Positions 7,320 to 15,457 of a stretch of DNA of 51,994 nucleotides are shown piece by piece. Positions within the stretch are counted from its first letter, which is position 1; each line of letters opens with the position of its first letter. The notes beneath the pieces are model-generated. The model was given only the letters and a program-made list of their open reading frames with translations, did not search any database and was not told where the DNA came from. The DNA is from Chloroflexota bacterium (GTDB lineage Bacteria; Chloroflexota; Dehalococcoidia; Lucifugimonadales; UBA3495): the NCBI GenBank assembly GCA_002723125.1, contig PBNM01000004.1, positions 130,842 to 182,835 on the forward strand, read 5' to 3'. A program made the translations under genes and the position numbers.

Positions 7320-9071
7320 TTAACGAAGAATGAAATCTCCGAGAACCAATACATCCATGTTAGTCCTCAAGAAGCATTCTAGTGCTTCAGAAGGAGTGCA
7401 TACAATGGGTTCATTTTCATTAAATGACGTATTTAATATTACTGGTACACCAGTAATATTGTTGAATTCGTTGATCAAATTCCAGTATCTAGGATTTGAG
7501 TCCTTAGATACTGTCTGGATTCTGCTAGTACCATCAATGTGGACAACTGCAGGCAAGAGATCTTTTTTGTCAGGTTTAATGTTTGCATTCACTAGCATGT
7601 AAGGAGACGGTCTATCAGTATCAAAATATTCTGATACGGATTCTTCTAGTATTGAAGGAGCAAATGGTCGGAATGTTTCTCTTAGTTTAATCCGTTCATT
7701 CAGGATTTCTCTCATGTCATGTCTCCTAGGATCTGCAATTATGCTCCGATTACCTAATGCACGGGGGCCAAATTCTGTTTTTCCTTGGAACCATCCTATT
7801 ATTTTGCCCTCTGAAATGTCTTTGGCAGTGATTTGGCATAGCCTGTTAGTGTCAGTGAATTCTGTGACAGATTTGCCCGACTGAGCTATTTCTAGAGTGT
7901 AAGCTTCTAAAACTTCAGCAATTTGGTTTCTGTCATAGGAAGGCCCCCAGTATGCATGCTCCATAGGTTGTACCCTGGGATTGTCGAGAACATCATGCCA
8001 AACGTATAGTGCAGATCCTAGAGAAGTTCCTCCATCCCAAGCAGCTGGTTGAATATATAGTTCTTCAAAAGGAGTGTTATCTAAAATCTTCGAATTCATA
8101 GTGCAATTTAGAGCTACCCCTCCAGCCATCGTTAATTTTTTCAAGCCGGTTTTTTTGTGTAGTTTGTTCAGCATGTCGAAAACTACTTCTTCCAGACGCC
8201 TTTGCAACGAAGCTGCTATGCCGTAATAAAATTCAGTCATAGGCTCATCGTATTGACGTACTGGCTGGCCTAAAGCTTGAATTAAATTAGGTGAATAGAG
8301 GATATCTACTATAGGTTCTCCTTCCAGCCATTGCATACTATTCACATTTTTATGGTGAGTGAAGTAATTAAGATCCATTTTGAACCCAATCTGCCTTGGG
8401 TCTGTAGTGATTAGACTTCTGAAGAAGTCCATTCTATTTGGTGTGGCATAAGCTGCTAGAGCCATAGTTTTATATTCATCGCCAAACTTAGGCAATCCCA
8501 AGTATTGAGTAATAGCTGTATATAAAATTCCAAGAGAATGGGGAAATTTGACTGCGCCATCTATATGTAATTTATTGCCTCTACCGACACCCCACATAGC
8601 GCTTACAAAATCTCCAAAGCCGTCAACAGAAAAGACAGCAGATTCTTCGTAAGGAGAAGCATAAAAAGCACTAGCAATATGAGCTTTATGATGCTCTACT
8701 TTGTGTAGTTTAGGCTGAAAATTTGTGCTAACTGTGTTTAAACTTTGCTGTAATTCATCTTGTAAGTTGAGTACTTTGCTGTTGGCTTTTAAACGATCTA
8801 CTACTCCTGATACATTAGGTCGGTTTAGTAATGTAAAAAGCACTTTTTCCCAAAAATGGGCTTTAGGATTCCTGCAAATAGCTATGTGTTGTAAGTCTTG
8901 AGTGCCATAATTTGAAGCATCAACACAGAATTTTACTCCATGGTACGGGAAGCCTGCAGAGTGTTTTATTCGGGTAAATCTTTCTTCTTCTACAGCTGCA
9001 GTAAGTTCTCCATTGGTCAAAATTGCAGCCGATGCGTCAGCATTGTATGCATTTAATCCTAAAATTAACAT
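7320..9071 (-). CDS. Carbamoyltransferase, NodU/TobZ family
   Basis: Expected to form carbamoyl-adenylate from carbamoyl phosphate and ATP and pass the carbamoyl group to a sugar hydroxyl. The 583-residue length is normal for the family. The N-terminal Kae1-like (YrdC-unrelated) domain shows LGLNAYNADASAAI, EEERFTRIKHSAGFP, the metal-binding histidines in KVEHHKAHIASAF (His127, His128, His131), FSVDGFGD and MAGGVALNCTMNSK. The C-terminal domain begins near GWFQGKTEFGPRALGNRS, followed by ADPRRHDMREILN and RPFAPSIL, which match NodU and TobZ. Carbamoylation of surface sugars such as nonulosonates or aminohexoses is known for relatives. It lies between a GT4 gene and the propeller gene. Activity is well supported; the acceptor is unknown. 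Confidence 0.92.
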   Translation of the reverse strand: MLILGLNAYNADASAAILTNGELTAAVEEERFTRIKHSAGFPYHGVKFCVDASNYGTQDLQHIAICRNPKAHFWEKVLFTLLNRPNVSGVVDRLKANSKVLNLQDELQQSLNTVSTNFQPKLHKVEHHKAHIASAFYASPYEESAVFSVDGFGDFVSAMWGVGRGNKLHIDGAVKFPHSLGILYTAITQYLGLPKFGDEYKTMALAAYATPNRMDFFRSLITTDPRQIGFKMDLNYFTHHKNVNSMQWLEGEPIVDILYSPNLIQALGQPVRQYDEPMTEFYYGIAASLQRRLEEVVFDMLNKLHKKTGLKKLTMAGGVALNCTMNSKILDNTPFEELYIQPAAWDGGTSLGSALYVWHDVLDNPRVQPMEHAYWGPSYDRNQIAEVLEAYTLEIAQSGKSVTEFTDTNRLCQITAKDISEGKIIGWFQGKTEFGPRALGNRSIIADPRRHDMREILNERIKLRETFRPFAPSILEESVSEYFDTDRPSPYMLVNANIKPDKKDLLPAVVHIDGTSRIQTVSKDSNPRYWNLINEFNNITGVPVILNTSFNENEPIVCTPSEALECFLRTNMDVLVLGDFILR

Positions 9072-9076
9072 TTCAA

Positions 9077-10246
9077 TTATCTGCCAAGCGTATTATTTTG
9101 GAGTAGTTCATCATATATAGATTCTATGGTACCAGTGAGCAATTGAGAATCGAATTTAGTTTTTACCCACTTTCGACCATTATTTCTCATTTTGAGTCTT
9201 AGATAAGGATCGTCAATCAAATTAATTATGGATTGGCCTAAAAAGTCAGGATTATTCATTGGGATTACAAGACCTGTATATCCATGCACTACCTCTTCAG
9301 GATTACCTCCCACATTAGTTGCTATAACAGGGGTTCCGCAGCTCATAGATTCTAGAGGGACGAGAGGACCAGCATCTGTAAGAGAAGGCTGAACTATTAA
9401 ATCTATGGAGTTTAGTAGTTTGGGTATATTATCTTGGTATCCTGTGAATGTTACCTGGGTATTTAATTTAAACTTGGTTATTAATTTTCTTAATTCTTCT
9501 TCATACAAAGATTGATTATCAGGACAGTCTCCAATAATTAGAAAATGAATATCCGCACGAGATTGTTGCACATAATTGGCTGCTTGAATAAATAACTCGT
9601 GTCCTTTTCGCGGATCTAATGCACTAATCATGCTAACTACATATGAATCTTCTTGTATACCGAATAAACGGTGTGCATACTTGGTTTTTTTAGTGGGTTT
9701 GAATACATCTGTATTGATACCGTTATATACGGTTATGATTTTTTTTTCGTCTACGCCTGAATCTTTTAGTTTTTCCGACACAGCGTTTGACACAGCGATG
9801 ACACGAGTGCAAGAACCATTAATAATTTGAGCAAATAGAGCGCTAAATATTGATTTAGCGAATCCTAGCCCATGTACATGAACAATGTGAATAGTTCCTG
9901 TAAGTCTGGCTGCCAACAATGTACTGAAACATATTTCATTATTTGAATGGATTAGATCTATGTTGTTTTTTTTAATAAACTTACATAGAGAGAAGACTTT
10001 TAATGGAAAATTGATAACAATGGATGAAAACTCCATAAGATTTTTCGGACGGCTAATGTTATATATATCTGGAGAATACCTGAAGGTTACATTTGGAGAC
10101 ATGGGATGATTGGGTAATGGACTACCCAAGATCAATTCATACTTTTCATAAGGTAATCCGGCTAAGATTGTATTTCCCACATGTTGTGGACCACCAGAAT
10201 CTTTACTAGGATCAGCAAATAATATTTTAGGTTTGGGTGTGGTCAT
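9077..10246 (-). CDS. Glycosyltransferase family 4
   Basis: A GT-B retaining transferase of about 389 residues. It starts MTTPKPKILFADPSKDSGGP, with the donor-side core further on: STLLAARLTGTIHIVHVHG, IAVSNAVSEKLKDSG, the IITVYNGINTDVFKP segment typical of GT4, SALDPRKGHELFIQA, LIIGDCPDN and the E-x7-E motif in PLVPLESMSCGTPVIATNVGG. I chose the ATG at 10246, which follows the wecB2 stop by one base. An in-frame ATG at 10342 would add 32 residues that overlap the wecB2 gene by 95 bases and match nothing in the family. Donor and acceptor are not determinable. Confidence 0.85.
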   Translation of the reverse strand: MTTPKPKILFADPSKDSGGPQHVGNTILAGLPYEKYELILGSPLPNHPMSPNVTFRYSPDIYNISRPKNLMEFSSIVINFPLKVFSLCKFIKKNNIDLIHSNNEICFSTLLAARLTGTIHIVHVHGLGFAKSIFSALFAQIINGSCTRVIAVSNAVSEKLKDSGVDEKKIITVYNGINTDVFKPTKKTKYAHRLFGIQEDSYVVSMISALDPRKGHELFIQAANYVQQSRADIHFLIIGDCPDNQSLYEEELRKLITKFKLNTQVTFTGYQDNIPKLLNSIDLIVQPSLTDAGPLVPLESMSCGTPVIATNVGGNPEEVVHGYTGLVIPMNNPDFLGQSIINLIDDPYLRLKMRNNGRKWVKTKFDSQLLTGTIESIYDELLQNNTLGR

Positions 10247-10247
10247 A

Positions 10248-11360
10248 TCACTTAAGTAGGATATCCACGATTCTTTGGGAGGTTTTACCATCCCATAAAT
10301 CTGGGATAACCGAATCTTTTGAGTGTGCTGCGTCAATTGCATCTCTTATAAGTTCGGTCAATCCGGGTTCATTCGGATTGATTAAAGTATTTGTCCCCTT
10401 GCTGACGGTTATAGGTCTTTCTGTTGTGCTTCTTAGAGTGATGCAAGTAGTTTTAAGATATGTGGTTTCTTCTTGAATTCCTCCAGAGTCTGTGATCACG
10501 GCATTAGCATTTTTCAACAGGCATAAAAAATCAATATAGCCTAACGGTTGTATACAAATCATGTTATTTGAATTTATGTTCTTTGTAATACTGCGAATTC
10601 TACCTTCCGCTCTGGGATGGACTGGGAATATTATAGGATTTAAGGGAGGTAAGTTTGATACTGCACCTAGTAATGTTGCTAGAGATTCATCATCATCCAC
10701 ATTAGAAGGTCGATGCAATGTCAAAATGTTATACGGTATTATTTTCTCACTTCCTTGGGATTGTAAATTTAAATTTTGCAGGATTAGTGATTGATCAATC
10801 TTTTTCATGGATGATATGAGGGTATCAATCATGATATTGCCAACAAAATAAATATGGTCTTTTTTAATGTTTTCATCTGTTAAGTTAGAGTTTGCATCTT
10901 CTGATGGTGTAAATAAGTAAGATGAAATGTTATCAGTGATGATGCGATTGATTTCTTCTGGCATAGTGTAATCACGGGATCTTAAACCAGCTTCTACATG
11001 GGCAACTGGTATGGACAGTTTGGATCCCGCTAAAGCCCCTGCTAAAGTGGAATTAGTGTCCCCATAGACGATTATACTATCGGGCTTGAATTCGGTGATA
11101 GGTTTTTCGATTCGGATAAGCATTTCCGATAATTGTTGGAGTCCGTTACCTCCGGAAACTTCCAAATTGATGTCAGGCATTGGCAAGTTTAGTTCGTTAA
11201 AAAAAATTCCTGACATGTTGCTGTCAAAATGCTGACCAGTATGAATCAGGAGCTGCTCACAGGGGTTAGGTTGATTTTTGAGAGCTTTTATTAATGGTGC
11301 AGCTTTTATGAAATTAGGCCTAGCTCCAACTATATGTAAAATCTTGTTATTGTTGGCCAT
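10248..11360 (-). CDS. wecB: UDP-N-acetylglucosamine 2-epimerase (second WecB paralogue)
   Basis: A second non-hydrolysing UDP-GlcNAc 2-epimerase family member of about 370 residues. Motifs: ILHIVGARPNFIKAAPLIKAL, IHTGQHFDSNMSGIFF, VYGDTNSTLAGALAG, VAHVEAGLRS, PEEINRIITDN, LTLHRPSNVDD and TDSGGIQEETTYL. In this copy the first motif reads GARPNFIK rather than the GTRPEAIK of the copy at 688, a split seen between the two common subfamilies, so the two genes are not a recent duplication. Start choice is uncertain: the ATG at 11360 fits family N-termini, while the ATG at 11375 is directly preceded by GGAGG with no spacer. Both overlap the upstream GT4 gene. It may supply ManNAc- or a FucNAc-type UDP-sugar. 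Confidence 0.88.
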   Translation of the reverse strand: MANNNKILHIVGARPNFIKAAPLIKALKNQPNPCEQLLIHTGQHFDSNMSGIFFNELNLPMPDINLEVSGGNGLQQLSEMLIRIEKPITEFKPDSIIVYGDTNSTLAGALAGSKLSIPVAHVEAGLRSRDYTMPEEINRIITDNISSYLFTPSEDANSNLTDENIKKDHIYFVGNIMIDTLISSMKKIDQSLILQNLNLQSQGSEKIIPYNILTLHRPSNVDDDESLATLLGAVSNLPPLNPIIFPVHPRAEGRIRSITKNINSNNMICIQPLGYIDFLCLLKNANAVITDSGGIQEETTYLKTTCITLRSTTERPITVSKGTNTLINPNEPGLTELIRDAIDAAHSKDSVIPDLWDGKTSQRIVDILLK

Positions 11361-12549
11361 ATTGATTGATTGCATCCTCCATTAAGAATTCAACATTTTT
11401 CGCAACTAAGTCGTAAGAATATAATTCTAGAACTTTTTTTCGGGCAACTTCTCCTAGTTCTGTACGAAGTTCTTTTGACTCAATTAAGCGTTGCAGATGA
11501 CTTCGTAAATCTTTAACGTTTCCCGTTTCATAGCAAGTTCCTATTCCAAGTTTGGATCTTGCTTTTCCCCATGGCAGGTCAGTTATGATCACAGGAGTGC
11601 CACAAGCTGAGGCTTCAATACAACTCAAAGAAGATTCGCCAGGGTAGACACAAATGTCTGACATTTTCATCAAGGAGGGCAGTTGGGTGATTGGTACAAA
11701 AGATATGGTAAGCACTCTATTAGACACACTAGATAATTGGAAAGGTTCCATACATTGTTTTATGAAGGCAGAATTACCCCCTCCTACAAAAATCAGCCAT
11801 AAACTAGGGTCGTCAATCATTAGTGGCAACATGGCTTTAGTTAATATGTCGGTTCCTTTTTCTTGTGATAGTTTCCCTGTTTGCATTATTATTGTTGCAT
11901 CATCAGGAATCCCATAGTATGTTCGAGTTCGTGGTGATGATTTAAGGTCGTCTCCAAATATACCAGTATCTATTCCAAAATCTAATTTGCCTACTTTAGC
12001 TGGATTTATACCTTGTTGAGTAATCATAAATTCGCATGATTCATCACTCATACCTAGGAAAGAAGAAACGTTTTTATTTAAGTATATTTTGGTTAATAGC
12101 TTGAGAGCGAAATAATACATTCTAGCAAGAATCCCAGATCTTTGAGCAACAAAAGCCATATGATTGTCCATTATCAATGGTATACGGAGCTTTTTTGAAA
12201 TGTTAACTAATGCGAAAGCTAATGGAGAACTCGTACCGTGGCAGAAAATAATATCAGGGTTAATCTCTTTAATTTTCATGAATAAGCCTGAGAGCCAGAT
12301 ACGTCTTTTGAATTCGAGTTTTACAGGCAGCCTATGAATGAGAACATTCTCAATAGTTTCTGTTGATTCCCCAATATGCCGAGGACCTAATATATGCTGC
12401 CAGGTGTTTTCATAGTCAGGTACTGGAGTGTATCTGTCCGAGGTTATTATATGAACTTCGTGCCCATGCTTAGCGTTCCATTTTGGGAGTATGAATTCTT
12501 GGTAACCCATCTCTGGCATGACGTAATCTGCAACATGTAAAATGTTCAT
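11347..12549 (-). CDS. Glycosyltransferase family 4
   Basis: A 400-residue GT-B transferase. The N-terminal domain starts NILHVADYVMPEMGYQEF and continues with KWNAKHGHEVHIITSDR, the usual acceptor-side pattern. The C-terminal domain has KVGKLDFGIDTGIFG, MQTGKLSQEKGTDILTKA, LWLIFVGGGNSAF, and SLSCIEASACGTPVIITDL, which contains the conserved Glu of the E-x7-E motif. Its stop overlaps the start of wecB2 and its start overlaps the stop of the preceding SDR gene by one base, so translation is likely coupled on both sides. The sugar specificity cannot be told. Confidence 0.85.
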   Translation of the reverse strand: MNILHVADYVMPEMGYQEFILPKWNAKHGHEVHIITSDRYTPVPDYENTWQHILGPRHIGESTETIENVLIHRLPVKLEFKRRIWLSGLFMKIKEINPDIIFCHGTSSPLAFALVNISKKLRIPLIMDNHMAFVAQRSGILARMYYFALKLLTKIYLNKNVSSFLGMSDESCEFMITQQGINPAKVGKLDFGIDTGIFGDDLKSSPRTRTYYGIPDDATIIMQTGKLSQEKGTDILTKAMLPLMIDDPSLWLIFVGGGNSAFIKQCMEPFQLSSVSNRVLTISFVPITQLPSLMKMSDICVYPGESSLSCIEASACGTPVIITDLPWGKARSKLGIGTCYETGNVKDLRSHLQRLIESKELRTELGEVARKKVLELYSYDLVAKNVEFLMEDAINQYGQQ

Positions 12550-13457
12550 TATCGCCTAGCCTGCGATATGTACCATTGTATGGTTTTTGCCAAACCATCT
12601 TCCAATGTCCACATGGGTTGCCATGGTATATATTCCTTTGCATCTATTAGGTCACTAGGGCTCCCATATTTTAAATTCGATGTGTCATCAACGTTAAATT
12701 CGACCTGTTCTGGGTTTTTATCCATTAAGGTTAAGATTTGGTCAGTGATGTCTTTTACGGTGGTTGATGTATTTGTACCTATATAGATGGGTTCAGGAGG
12801 GCACGTTTCCAAACCTGCTAGTAAAATAGCGTTTACTACATCATCAATATACAGTACATCGCATTGTCTGTTGAGCTTCAGTTTTACGGGGGTCTCATTA
12901 TTCATTAGGGAAGTAATTGTGTATGGAATTAGGTTTAAAAGATTCTGATTAGGTCCATATGTCATGCAAATATTCAATGGTGATATATTGGCATGATAGT
13001 TCAATTTATATAATTGGCTATACAATGATGTAACTGTTTTAGACACAGAATAAGGAGTTTTAATTTCCGAGTTTTCTAGTATGGATCCGGGCATTATTAT
13101 TCTCGTTTCCGGGATATAGGTCATGGTGTGTTCGAGGATGTTTAATGTTGAAACTACATTATTTGTGTTTGCTTCTCTAATATTCTCGATTTCAGATTGG
13201 CTAGAAACCCATCCTGCAAGATGAAAAATTATCGAATAAGATTGTCCTAGAAACAGGCTTCTACAAGATTCGAAGTCAGATAGATTACAAAACTTGGTGT
13301 TCAAAGAAGATGAATTACTTCTACTAACACTAGTTACGTCTGCATTCAAAGTTTCCAATATTTTGATTAATCTTCGCCCTATGAACCCTGATCCACCAGT
13401 AACTAGAACAGGTAATTTGCTGTATGGCTGCAGTTTTCTACTAGACCAGTCAATCAT
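12549..13457 (-). CDS. NAD-dependent epimerase/reductase (extended SDR), possible CDP-4-keto-3,6-dideoxyhexose reductase
   Basis: A 302-residue SDR with the Rossmann motif PVLVTGGSGFIGRRLI, the downstream SVSRSNSSS segment (basic and serine residues that often mark NADPH preference), FHLAGWVSS, PGSILENSE, the YSVSK active-site pair, and ICMTYGPNQNL. The divergent serine region and the likely NADPH preference resemble the CDP-abequose/CDP-paratose synthases (RfbJ/RfbS) that reduce CDP-4-keto-3,6-dideoxyglucose at C4. That idea is supported by context: rfbF, rfbG and rfbH lie about 2 kb upstream in the same operon and need such a partner. It remains inference; other SDRs in the window could serve. 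Overlaps of eight bases with the upstream membrane protein gene and one base with the next GT4. Confidence 0.7.
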   Translation of the reverse strand: MIDWSSRKLQPYSKLPVLVTGGSGFIGRRLIKILETLNADVTSVSRSNSSSLNTKFCNLSDFESCRSLFLGQSYSIIFHLAGWVSSQSEIENIREANTNNVVSTLNILEHTMTYIPETRIIMPGSILENSEIKTPYSVSKTVTSLYSQLYKLNYHANISPLNICMTYGPNQNLLNLIPYTITSLMNNETPVKLKLNRQCDVLYIDDVVNAILLAGLETCPPEPIYIGTNTSTTVKDITDQILTLMDKNPEQVEFNVDDTSNLKYGSPSDLIDAKEYIPWQPMWTLEDGLAKTIQWYISQARR

Positions 13458-14748
13458 TAGATTTCCTGGCTCTATAATTTCCTAGAGGTTTCCATCTTAA
13501 TACAGATATAGTGGCTAATATTATTACCAGACTGTCTATTGGGAACCTAAACCTAGGTGAAGACCAAAAGATTATAGTGGTTATGTATGCATAGAATATA
13601 ATAGACATAAAAATCCAAAACTCCATTGACCTATAGAATCTAAATGAAGATACGAACAGAAGTAATATAGGAACCCAAACGATAAATAATATTATGTCGT
13701 TCCTGGTCACCTGCGAGTCAAAAGGATCAGGCCTACTACCCCAGAAGTTTATTGTTCTTTCGAATAATATTTTGGGAACTATTTTGCCATTAGAGGATAA
13801 TTCTTGTTTTATAGCTAAGAGGACGAAAGATTTTTGAGCCGCATACGAGGCGTTGTCGTTGGCAAGCTGTGCATATTTAAGAACATTTGTACTATTTTTA
13901 TCATATCCTCCTTCTTGAATGATAGGGCTATTGAAATCCCCATTAGATAAGATGAGTCCGTATGCAAGCCGAGTCTCCGTAGGTATAAAAGACCCGATGG
14001 AATTATAATTCCTGATTATTACTGGAGATGTAATTATAACGATTGTAGCGACTATAATTATCCACTGTTTTATATTTATGAAAGTGTTTGTCGTGGTTGC
14101 TTTTATTACAATACTTGAAATCATAATAAGTATGGGAAGGTATACGTAAGAAGATCTAGATAACATCAAACATGAAAATGAAATTCCGATAGTGATTATT
14201 AAGCTTATTTTAGAGTATTTCCGGATTGTTATTAATAGTAACGCAACAATAGTAATTAAAAGGGCGGTCAGGCTTTCTGTGAGTATTAGGCCAGAATACC
14301 AGATGGCTGGAGGGTAAAATACCCACACAAGAGATGGTATTAGAGATTGTGAGTGAGTGAGCATGAACGCTTTCTTACTTAAATAATAAATGGATATTGG
14401 AGTGATCGAAGAAACTAATGCTAAAAGTATTCTGATTGAATGTATCCCGAGGTCCTGGAAGGGACTGATAATGATGCTTAATAATAATGGCCTTGTACTA
14501 GGAGCATCAGAAGATATCCAACTTGCACCTGATTTTATATAGCTTGCTAATGCTAAATAATCTGGTTCGTCATCCCAGGCTATTGCTGGATCTGGCCAGT
14601 ACAGCTCTAAGAATAGGATTCTGATTAAAGCGCTTAATAAAAATAAGCCTATTAGTACTTGAACATGCCTATGCAGTAAAATTTTGAGAATATTATATTG
14701 TCGGTAATTTATGATTGTATGAGTTTCTTGGAGGATTGTATTCGGCAT
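13450..14748 (-). CDS. GT-C fold membrane glycosyltransferase (ArnT/PMT-like, GT39-related)
   Basis: A polytopic membrane protein of 432 residues with about ten hydrophobic segments. After the first segment (about residues 28-48) comes a periplasm-side loop with the acidic motif WDDEPDYLALA, the position of the catalytic Asp-Glu of GT-C enzymes such as ArnT and protein mannosyltransferases. These enzymes use lipid-phosphate-linked sugars on the outer side of the membrane. The repeated PPAIWYSGLILTESLTAL segment is also typical. The GT2 gene just upstream encodes a DPM1/GtrB-like enzyme and overlaps this gene by 40 bases, a classic pair in which the GT2 makes the polyprenyl-phosphate sugar and the GT-C uses it. 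No better start than the ATG at 14748 was found. Confidence 0.8.
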   Translation of the reverse strand: MPNTILQETHTIINYRQYNILKILLHRHVQVLIGLFLLSALIRILFLELYWPDPAIAWDDEPDYLALASYIKSGASWISSDAPSTRPLLLSIIISPFQDLGIHSIRILLALVSSITPISIYYLSKKAFMLTHSQSLIPSLVWVFYPPAIWYSGLILTESLTALLITIVALLLITIRKYSKISLIITIGISFSCLMLSRSSYVYLPILIMISSIVIKATTTNTFINIKQWIIIVATIVIITSPVIIRNYNSIGSFIPTETRLAYGLILSNGDFNSPIIQEGGYDKNSTNVLKYAQLANDNASYAAQKSFVLLAIKQELSSNGKIVPKILFERTINFWGSRPDPFDSQVTRNDIILFIVWVPILLLFVSSFRFYRSMEFWIFMSIIFYAYITTIIFWSSPRFRFPIDSLVIILATISVLRWKPLGNYRARKSND

Positions 14749-15428
14749 TTTAGAATTGTAATTAAAGAAGCCAAGCCATCTTTCCAGGCGTTTAATTTTT
14801 TACCCTCTGATTTTGTGCGTGGATAGTAAGAGATTCTATTTTCCAGTAATAATCCATTCAGGCGTAATGTTTTTACTACTATCTCAAAATCCAAGTTAAA
14901 TCCTGTATTATTTAATTTGACCGCTTTAATGAAAGAGGCTTTCATTAGTTTCATAGCTGTTGCAGGATCAGTTATCTTACTTCCATATAGGATATTTATT
15001 ATTTTTGTTAGTACAGCTACGCCTATATAATTTTGCAAATATTTGTAAGAAATATTGCCTCCTCCTAAAACCCTGCTACCTAAGGCTAGGTCACCGTTTT
15101 GGTGTTGTATATTTTCGAGCAATGGCATTATGTCTGACGCACTATATTCAAGGTCAGGATCATGTATCAGTATATAATCACCTTGAGCTTTTGCTATTCC
15201 TAAGCGTATTGAACCACCTTTGCCAAGATTCATTTCGTTAAAAATCTTAATCGTATTGGGTGCCTCGAGTGATTGGATCCATTGCTTTGTGCCATCAGTA
15301 GAATTATTATCAATAATAATTACTTCATATTTAATTTTAGATAAACTCAATACTTCTTGTAGTTCTAAGAAAGCACGGTCTATCCTACCTTGTTCATTGT
15401 AGGCGCATAATATTATAGACAGTAACAT
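14709..15428 (-). CDS. Glycosyltransferase family 2, dolichol-phosphate-mannose-synthase-like
   Basis: A 239-residue GT-A enzyme without a clear C-terminal membrane domain. It begins SIILCAYNEQGRIDRAF, followed by EVIIIDNNSTDGTKQW, NEMNLGKGGSIRLGIAKAQG, the metal-binding motif in YILIHDPDLEYSASD, LGSRVLGGG, DPATAMKLM and FDLDFEIVVKTL-like sequence (here FNLDFEIVVKTLRLNG). This set is characteristic of DPM1/GtrB enzymes that load a sugar onto a polyprenyl phosphate. The gene is followed by a GT-C membrane transferase with a 40-base overlap, which supports a joint role in adding a side-branch sugar outside the cytoplasm. A 29-base gap, the longest in the window, separates it from rfbH. Confidence 0.88.
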   Translation of the reverse strand: MLLSIILCAYNEQGRIDRAFLELQEVLSLSKIKYEVIIIDNNSTDGTKQWIQSLEAPNTIKIFNEMNLGKGGSIRLGIAKAQGDYILIHDPDLEYSASDIMPLLENIQHQNGDLALGSRVLGGGNISYKYLQNYIGVAVLTKIINILYGSKITDPATAMKLMKASFIKAVKLNNTGFNLDFEIVVKTLRLNGLLLENRISYYPRTKSEGKKLNAWKDGLASLITILKCRIQSSKKLIQS

Positions 15429-15457
15429 AAATTTGATATCTGGATGCTAATTATATT

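Noticed and set aside
688-11360. Recent duplication of the two wecB genes
   Set aside because: Their signatures differ (GTRPEAIK versus GARPNFIK) and the copies belong to separate subgroups, so independent origins are likelier.
15429-15457. Promoter or terminator in the longest intergenic gap
   Set aside because: Only 29 AT-rich bases between rfbH and the GT2 gene; no hairpin with a T-run and no clear -35/-10 pair.
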